9,317 bases of DNA from Allobosea sp. GTDB taxonomy: Bacteria > Pseudomonadota > Alphaproteobacteria > Rhizobiales > Beijerinckiaceae. How positions within the stretch are numbered: the first letter of the stretch is position 1; the number at the start of each line of letters is the position of its first letter. Below the pieces are notes generated by a model. That model did no database searches. It saw only the letters and a program-made list of their open reading frames with translations, and was not told the DNA's origin. The translations under genes and the position numbers were made by a program. The DNA is taken from NCBI GenBank assembly GCA_021732895.1, contig JAKFWE010000124.1, forward strand, positions 1 through 9,317, in the 5' to 3' direction. Below, piece by piece: positions 5,678 to 9,317 of the stretch.

Positions 5678-6796
5678 ATGGCGCGGCAGGGCATGGGGTC
5701 GAGATTCTGGATCGGGGCGGCGCTGTCGCTGTCGCTGTCGCTGTCGGCAGCCGGGCCGGCCGCGTCCCAGAACGGCGAACTGCGCATCTACAACTGGTCG
5801 GACTACATCGCGCCCGAGGTGCTCGACGCCTTCAAGAAGGAGACCGGCGTCACCGTGGTCTACGACACGTTCGACCAGATGGAGACGGTCGAGACCAAAC
5901 TGCTGGCCGGCAAGACCGGCTACGACCTGATCGTGGTGACCGCCTCCTTCCTGCCCCGGCATATCCCGCTCGGGCTCTACGCACCGATCGAAGCCGCGAA
6001 AATTCCCAACCTCGCAAACGCCTGGCCCGAGATTCAGGCGCGGCTGGCGAAATACGATCCAGGCAACAAATTCGCCGTCAACTACATGTGGGGAACGACC
6101 GGCGTCGGCTACAACGTCGCGAAGGTGCGCGAACAGCTCGGCCCCGGCGCGGTGATCGATTCCTGGCGCATCCTGTTCGATCCCGACCAGTTGAAGAAAC
6201 TGTCGAACTGCGGCGTGCACGTGCTGGACGCGGTCGAGGAGATGTTTCCCGCGGCCCTGCGCCATCTCGGCCTCGACCCCGATTCGAAGAGGGAGGCCGA
6301 TCTCAACAAGGCGGCGGACCTGCTGCGCAGGATGCGCCCCCACGTCCAGAAGTTCCACTCGTCGGAATACATCAACGCGCTCGCCAATGGCGATATCTGC
6401 CTCGCCGTCGGCTATTCGGGCGACGTGCTGCAGGCGAAGAAGCGCGCGGAGGAGGCGAAGAACGGCGTCGGGATCGCCTACGCCATCCCCAAGGAAGGCG
6501 CGCTGATGTGGTTCGATTCCTTCGTGATGCCGAAAGACGCGTCCAACCGCGAGGCGGCGCTGAAGTTCATCGATTTCGTCAACCGGCCGGCGATGGCGGC
6601 CAAGAACTCCGATTTCATCCAGTACGCCAACGGAAATCTCGCCTCGCAGGCGCTGCTTTCGGCCGCCGTGCGCGACAATCCAGGCATTTATCCGCCGGCG
6701 CAGGTGATGGGCCGGCTCTACACGATCACGCCCTACGACCAGAAGTCGCAGCGGCTGGTCAACCGGCTCTGGACCCGCGTCAAGACCGGCAAATGA
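5678..6796 (+). CDS. potF: Polyamine (putrescine-type) ABC transporter periplasmic binding protein
   Basis: A 372-residue solute-binding protein, close in length to E. coli PotF (370). It captures polyamine in the periplasm and delivers it to PotH/PotI. Residues 1-30 are a signal peptide with core LSLSLSLSAAG and cleavage near AAS-QNG. The mature protein opens with LRIYNWSDYIAPEVLD, a PotF/PotD hallmark. Other family blocks are TASFLPRH (88-95), YMWGTTGVGYN (136-146), FHSSEYINALANGDIC (226-241) and NPGIYPPAQV (334-343). By alignment from memory to E. coli PotF, ligand contacts correspond to Trp40, Asp42, Tyr43, Thr88, Glu188, Tyr246, Asp249, Trp278, Asp280 and Tyr316. The acidic residues for the amine ends (Asp249, Asp280) are present. 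Position 246 is Tyr where PotF has Trp, and 278 is Trp where PotF has Phe. It is the first gene of a potFGHI operon. A polyamine ligand is very likely; putrescine versus spermidine is open. Confidence 0.92.
   Translation: MARQGMGSRFWIGAALSLSLSLSAAGPAASQNGELRIYNWSDYIAPEVLDAFKKETGVTVVYDTFDQMETVETKLLAGKTGYDLIVVTASFLPRHIPLGLYAPIEAAKIPNLANAWPEIQARLAKYDPGNKFAVNYMWGTTGVGYNVAKVREQLGPGAVIDSWRILFDPDQLKKLSNCGVHVLDAVEEMFPAALRHLGLDPDSKREADLNKAADLLRRMRPHVQKFHSSEYINALANGDICLAVGYSGDVLQAKKRAEEAKNGVGIAYAIPKEGALMWFDSFVMPKDASNREAALKFIDFVNRPAMAAKNSDFIQYANGNLASQALLSAAVRDNPGIYPPAQVMGRLYTITPYDQKSQRLVNRLWTRVKTGK
5723..5746 (+). repeat. Hexanucleotide tandem repeat, four units of CTGTCG
   Basis: Four perfect, contiguous copies of CTGTCG encode Leu-Ser repeated four times in the hydrophobic core of the PotF signal peptide. 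Gain or loss of units would keep the frame and only change signal peptide length. Confidence 0.9.
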
Positions 6797-6835
6797 CGAC
6801 ACGTCGCAAGCGGGCGTGATCGCGGACGCGGTTCG

Positions 6836-7990
6836 ATGCGCAAGCCCTCTCCCGGCGCCCTGCGCCGCGCCTTCGCGCCCTGGAGCGATCCGGCCGCCCG
6901 GCCGCTGATCGAGTTCCGCGACGTCACCAAGCGCTTCGGCGCGGTGACGGCGGTCGATCGCCTGTCGCTCTCACTGTATCCGCGCGAGTTTTTCGCGCTG
7001 CTCGGTCCGTCGGGCTGCGGCAAGACCACGCTGATGCGCATGCTGGCGGGGTTCGAGACGCCCGACGAGGGCGAGATCCTCCTCGACGGCGCCGATATCG
7101 CCGGCGTGCCGCCGCACCTGCGGCCGATCAACATGATGTTCCAGTCCTACGCGCTGTTCCCCCATCTCGGCGTGGCGGACAACGTCGCCTATGGGCTGCG
7201 GCGGCAGGGTCTGCCCCGCGCCGAAATCGCCCGCCGCGTCGAGGAGATGCTGGCGCTGGTCAAGCTCGACGGGCTCGGCAAGCGCCGGCCGGACCAGCTC
7301 TCCGGCGGCCAGCGCCAGCGCGTCGCGCTCGCCCGCGCGCTGGCGCGGCGGCCGAGACTGCTGCTGCTCGACGAGCCGCTGGCGGCGCTGGACCGCAAAC
7401 TGCGCGAAGCGACGCAGTTCTAACTGGCCAACCTGCAATGCGAACTCGGCACCACCTTCATGATCGTTACCCACGACCAGGACGAGGCCATGACGATGGC
7501 CGACCGCATGGCCGTGATGGATCGCGGCAGGCTGATCCAGATCGGCCCGCCCGACGAGATCTACGAGGCGCCGGTCAATCGCCGGGTCGCCGAGTTCGTC
7601 GGCGACATCAACCTGCTGGCGGGACGCGTCGCCGCGGTCGCAGGCGATCTCGTCGCGGTCGAGACCTCCGGCGCGGGCGCGGTCGAACTCGACGACGAGG
7701 CGTCGGCGCTGCGCGCCGGCGACGCCGTGCTGGTCGGGTTGCGCCCTGAGAAGATCGCGCTCAGCCATGATGAGCCGGACGGGGCCGCAAACAAGGTCTG
7801 CGGCGAAATCTGGGATATCGCCTATCTCGGCGATGTCACCATGGTGCAGGTCATGGTCGGCGGCGCCGGCGGCCAGCTCTTCAGGGTCGCGCTCGCCAAC
7901 CGCACGCGCCGGCTGGCGCGGCCCTTCGCCTGGGAGGACCGCGTCTGGCTGTCCTGGGATGTCGAGGCCGGCATGGTGCTGGCGCCGTGA
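6836..7990 (+). pseudogene. potG: Polyamine ABC transporter ATPase interrupted by a premature TAA
   Basis: The ATPase subunit of the PotFGHI importer, 384 codons including one internal stop; E. coli PotG has 377 residues. The first 195 codons hold Walker A GPSGCGKTT (57-65), Q-loop Gln103 in MMFQSYALFPH, signature LSGGQ (155-159), Walker B LLLLDE (175-180) and D-loop ALD (184-186). Codon 196 (7421-7423) is TAA where the family has a Glu (QFEL-type motif). The same frame resumes without any shift: LANLQCELGTTFM, the H-loop TFMIVTHDQDEAM with His213, then a C-terminal TOBE-type regulatory region to 7990 (VGLRPEKIAL around 300). The 195-residue product would lack the H-loop histidine and the C-terminal domain, so it should not support transport. 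GAA or GAG to TAA is a one-base change (GAA) or two-base change (GAG). A recent mutation or a sequencing or assembly error are the leading explanations. The ATG at 6836 has no strong ribosome site. The end overlaps potH by four bases. Confidence 0.85.
7421..7423 (+). other. In-frame premature stop codon within potG
   Basis: TAA in context CAG TTC TAA CTG GCC. Frame, homology and codon bias continue unchanged on both sides, so this is a nonsense codon and not a frameshift. ATG 7460, thirteen codons downstream (TTC ATG ATC), is the first in-frame ATG after it but has no ribosome site. Confidence 0.9.
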
Positions 7991-8883
7991 GCGCAGCCGC
8001 GCGAAAGACCGGTCGTCTCGTGCCGGCGATCCCGTATCTCTGGCTGAGCGCCTTCTTCCTGATCCCCTTCGCCATCGTGGCGCGGCTGGCGCTGTCGGAC
8101 GCCGACACGGCGCTGCCGCCCTACGCGCCGCATTTCGACGGCCTGTCGACGCTCGCGGAGTTTCTGGCGCGGCTCGACCTCGAGAATTTCCGGCTGCTCG
8201 CGGAAGACCCGCTCTACTGGCGCAGCTATCTGCTGTCCCTGCGCATCGCGGCGCTGACGACACTCATCTGCCTCGCGATCGGCTATCCGCTGGCCTATGC
8301 CATGGCGGCCGCGCCACGCGGCTGGCAGGGCGTGTTGCTGGTTCTGGTGATCCTGCCGTTCTGGACCTCCTTCCTGATCCGCGTCTACGCCTGGATCGGC
8401 ATTCTGCGGCCGGACGGCCTGCTCGACGCAGCGCTGATCTGGCTCGGCGTCACGGCCGGGCCGCTTCGGCTGCTCAACACCGAGGTGGCCGTGCTGATCG
8501 GCATGGTCTATTCCTTTCTGCCCTTCATGGTGCTGCCGCTCTACGTCTCGCTCAGCAAGCTCGACCGCGCCCTGATCGAGGCGGCGGCCGATCTCGGCGC
8601 GACGCCGCTGCGGGCCTTCCTGACCGTCACCTTGCCGCTGTCCCTGCCGGGCGTCCTGGCGGGATCGGCGCTGGTCTTCATCCCGGCGATCGGCGAGTTC
8701 GTCGTCCCCGATCTGCTCGGCGGCCCCGACACCGTGATGGTCGGCAGGCTGCTCTGGACGGAGTTCTTCTCGAACCGCGACTGGCCGCTCGCGTCTGCGA
8801 TCGCCATCGCGCTGCTGGTCGTGCTGGTGCTGCCGCTCGTGCTGCTGCAACGCGCGCGGCTGGCGCGGGGAGAGGGGCCATGA
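7987..8883 (+). CDS. potH: Polyamine ABC transporter permease (PotH type)
   Basis: A 298-residue inner-membrane permease, one half of the PotHI channel. About six hydrophobic segments are visible, near residues 12-34, 83-106, 115-138, 166-188, 222-245 and 268-288. The EAA loop, EAAADLGATPLRAF followed by LPLSLPG (198-221), is the cytoplasmic helix that docks on the ATPase. LPFWTSFLIRVYAW (123-136), VYSFLPFMVLPLY (174-186) and FIPAIGEFVVPDLLGG (231-246) are family blocks characteristic of PotH/PotB permeases. The start is GTG 7987, whose last bases overlap the potG stop (GTGA). No other in-frame Met occurs before residue 106, so a GTG start is needed. Translation is therefore expected to depend on ribosomes finishing potG, and the premature stop in potG could reduce PotH synthesis. 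The gene itself looks intact. Confidence 0.92.
   Translation: MSAAARKTGRLVPAIPYLWLSAFFLIPFAIVARLALSDADTALPPYAPHFDGLSTLAEFLARLDLENFRLLAEDPLYWRSYLLSLRIAALTTLICLAIGYPLAYAMAAAPRGWQGVLLVLVILPFWTSFLIRVYAWIGILRPDGLLDAALIWLGVTAGPLRLLNTEVAVLIGMVYSFLPFMVLPLYVSLSKLDRALIEAAADLGATPLRAFLTVTLPLSLPGVLAGSALVFIPAIGEFVVPDLLGGPDTVMVGRLLWTEFFSNRDWPLASAIAIALLVVLVLPLVLLQRARLARGEGP
8867..8877 (+). promoter_or_regulatory. Ribosome binding site of potI
   Basis: The purine-rich run GGGGAGAGGGG ends just before ATG 8880; its GGAG is 7 bases away. It lies inside the last codons of potH and supports the overlapping potI start. Confidence 0.6.
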
Positions 8884-9317
8884 CACGGCTCGGCCCCGGT
8901 CTGATCCTGGCGCTGGCCTTCGGACTGGCGTTTCTCTACCTGCCGATCCTGGCGCTGGTCGCCTATTCCTTCAACGACTCGCGGCTGGTCACGGTCTGGG
9001 GCGGCTTCTCGACGCGCTGGTATGGCGCGCTGCTCGCCAACCAGCCGCTGCTCGACGCCGCCTGGCTCAGCCTGCGGCTCGCCCTCGTCTCGGCCAGCCT
9101 ATCGACCGCGCTCGGCACGCTGGCCGCCCTGGCGCTGGCGCGGCATGGCGGGTTTCGCGGCCGCACGCTGTTCTCCGGCATGGTCGTGGCGCCGCTGGTG
9201 ATGCCTGAGGTCGTCACCGGGCTCTCGCTGCTCCTACTGTTCGTCTCGCTGGATGTCGGTCGCGGCTTCTGTACGGTGACGATCGCCCACGCCACATTCT
9301 CGCTCGACTTCGCCTGC
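8880..9317 (+). CDS. potI: Polyamine ABC transporter permease (PotI type), 3' end beyond window
   Basis: The first 146 codons of the second permease of the polyamine importer; E. coli PotI has about 280 residues, so roughly half is present. The start overlaps the potH stop as ATGA. The N-terminal transmembrane helix (7-30) leads into YSFNDSRLVTVWGGFSTRWY (29-48), a strong PotI/PotC marker. Helices follow near 64-88 and 97-123, with APLVMPEVVTGLSLLLLF (104-121) typical of the family. TIAHATF (134-140) starts the next conserved block. The EAA loop would lie past the window end. Two residues near the edge look unlike the family as I recall it, Cys131 where Trp is common and Asp143 where a small or uncharged residue is expected. 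No stop or frameshift is seen. Identity is sure; integrity of the unseen half is unknown. Confidence 0.9.
   Translation, partial: MTRLGPGLILALAFGLAFLYLPILALVAYSFNDSRLVTVWGGFSTRWYGALLANQPLLDAAWLSLRLALVSASLSTALGTLAALALARHGGFRGRTLFSGMVVAPLVMPEVVTGLSLLLLFVSLDVGRGFCTVTIAHATFSLDFAC

Noticed and set aside
5633..6802. A 389-codon open frame on the minus strand
   Set aside because: It is fully antisense to potF, which has signal peptide, ribosome site and family motifs. The composition is typical of a shadow frame.
7421..7423. Recoding of the potG stop as selenocysteine, pyrrolysine or programmed readthrough
   Set aside because: The codon is TAA, not TGA or TAG. The following bases do not resemble known leaky contexts, and the expected residue at this place is an ordinary Glu.
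7460..7990. Independent gene for the downstream part of potG
   Set aside because: No ribosome binding site precedes ATG 7460, and the fragment begins inside the H-loop strand of the ATPase domain, so it is the tail of potG.

Overview
The window is very GC-rich (roughly two thirds by eye) and gene-dense, with a strong C/G bias at third codon positions. The protein types suggest an alphaproteobacterium of the Hyphomicrobiales, perhaps Bosea- or Methylobacteriaceae-like. They include tandem DUF900 lipoprotein hydrolases, a lytic transglycosylase with a C-terminal SPOR domain, a DUF3750 protein and a complete-looking potFGHI order. The taxonomic placement is inference. I see no tRNA, rRNA, CRISPR array, insertion sequence or integrase.

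Layout. Positions 1-164 hold at most the edge of another gene. Two related lipoproteins with alpha/beta-hydrolase motifs follow in tandem on + (165-1331 and 1466-2473). Next is a PLP-dependent enzyme of the cystathionine gamma-synthase family (2620-3903). Its stop codon overlaps by one base the start of a secreted lytic-transglycosylase-like protein with a SPOR domain (3903-4760). A DUF3750 protein lies convergently on - (4777-5562). A divergent intergenic region of 115 bases then leads into a polyamine ABC importer operon on +: potF (5678-6796), potG (6836-7990), potH (7987-8883) and the first 146 codons of potI (8880 to the window end).

How the genes work together. PotF binds a polyamine in the periplasm, PotH and PotI form the membrane channel, and PotG would supply ATP hydrolysis. 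The overlaps potG/potH (4 bases) and potH/potI (4 bases) point to translational coupling. The transglycosylase and the two hydrolases act in the cell envelope, and the DUF3750 protein is probably membrane-anchored or exported. The PLP enzyme belongs to cytoplasmic sulfur amino acid chemistry.

The most notable observation is a single in-frame TAA at 7421-7423. It splits an otherwise uninterrupted potG between the D-loop and the H-loop, so the ATPase as written would be non-functional. Second-tier points are a PotF pocket that combines PotF-like and PotD-like residues, an active site in the transglycosylase that departs from consensus, and a palindrome in the potF promoter region. I do not find convincing evidence for a wholly new multi-gene system here.
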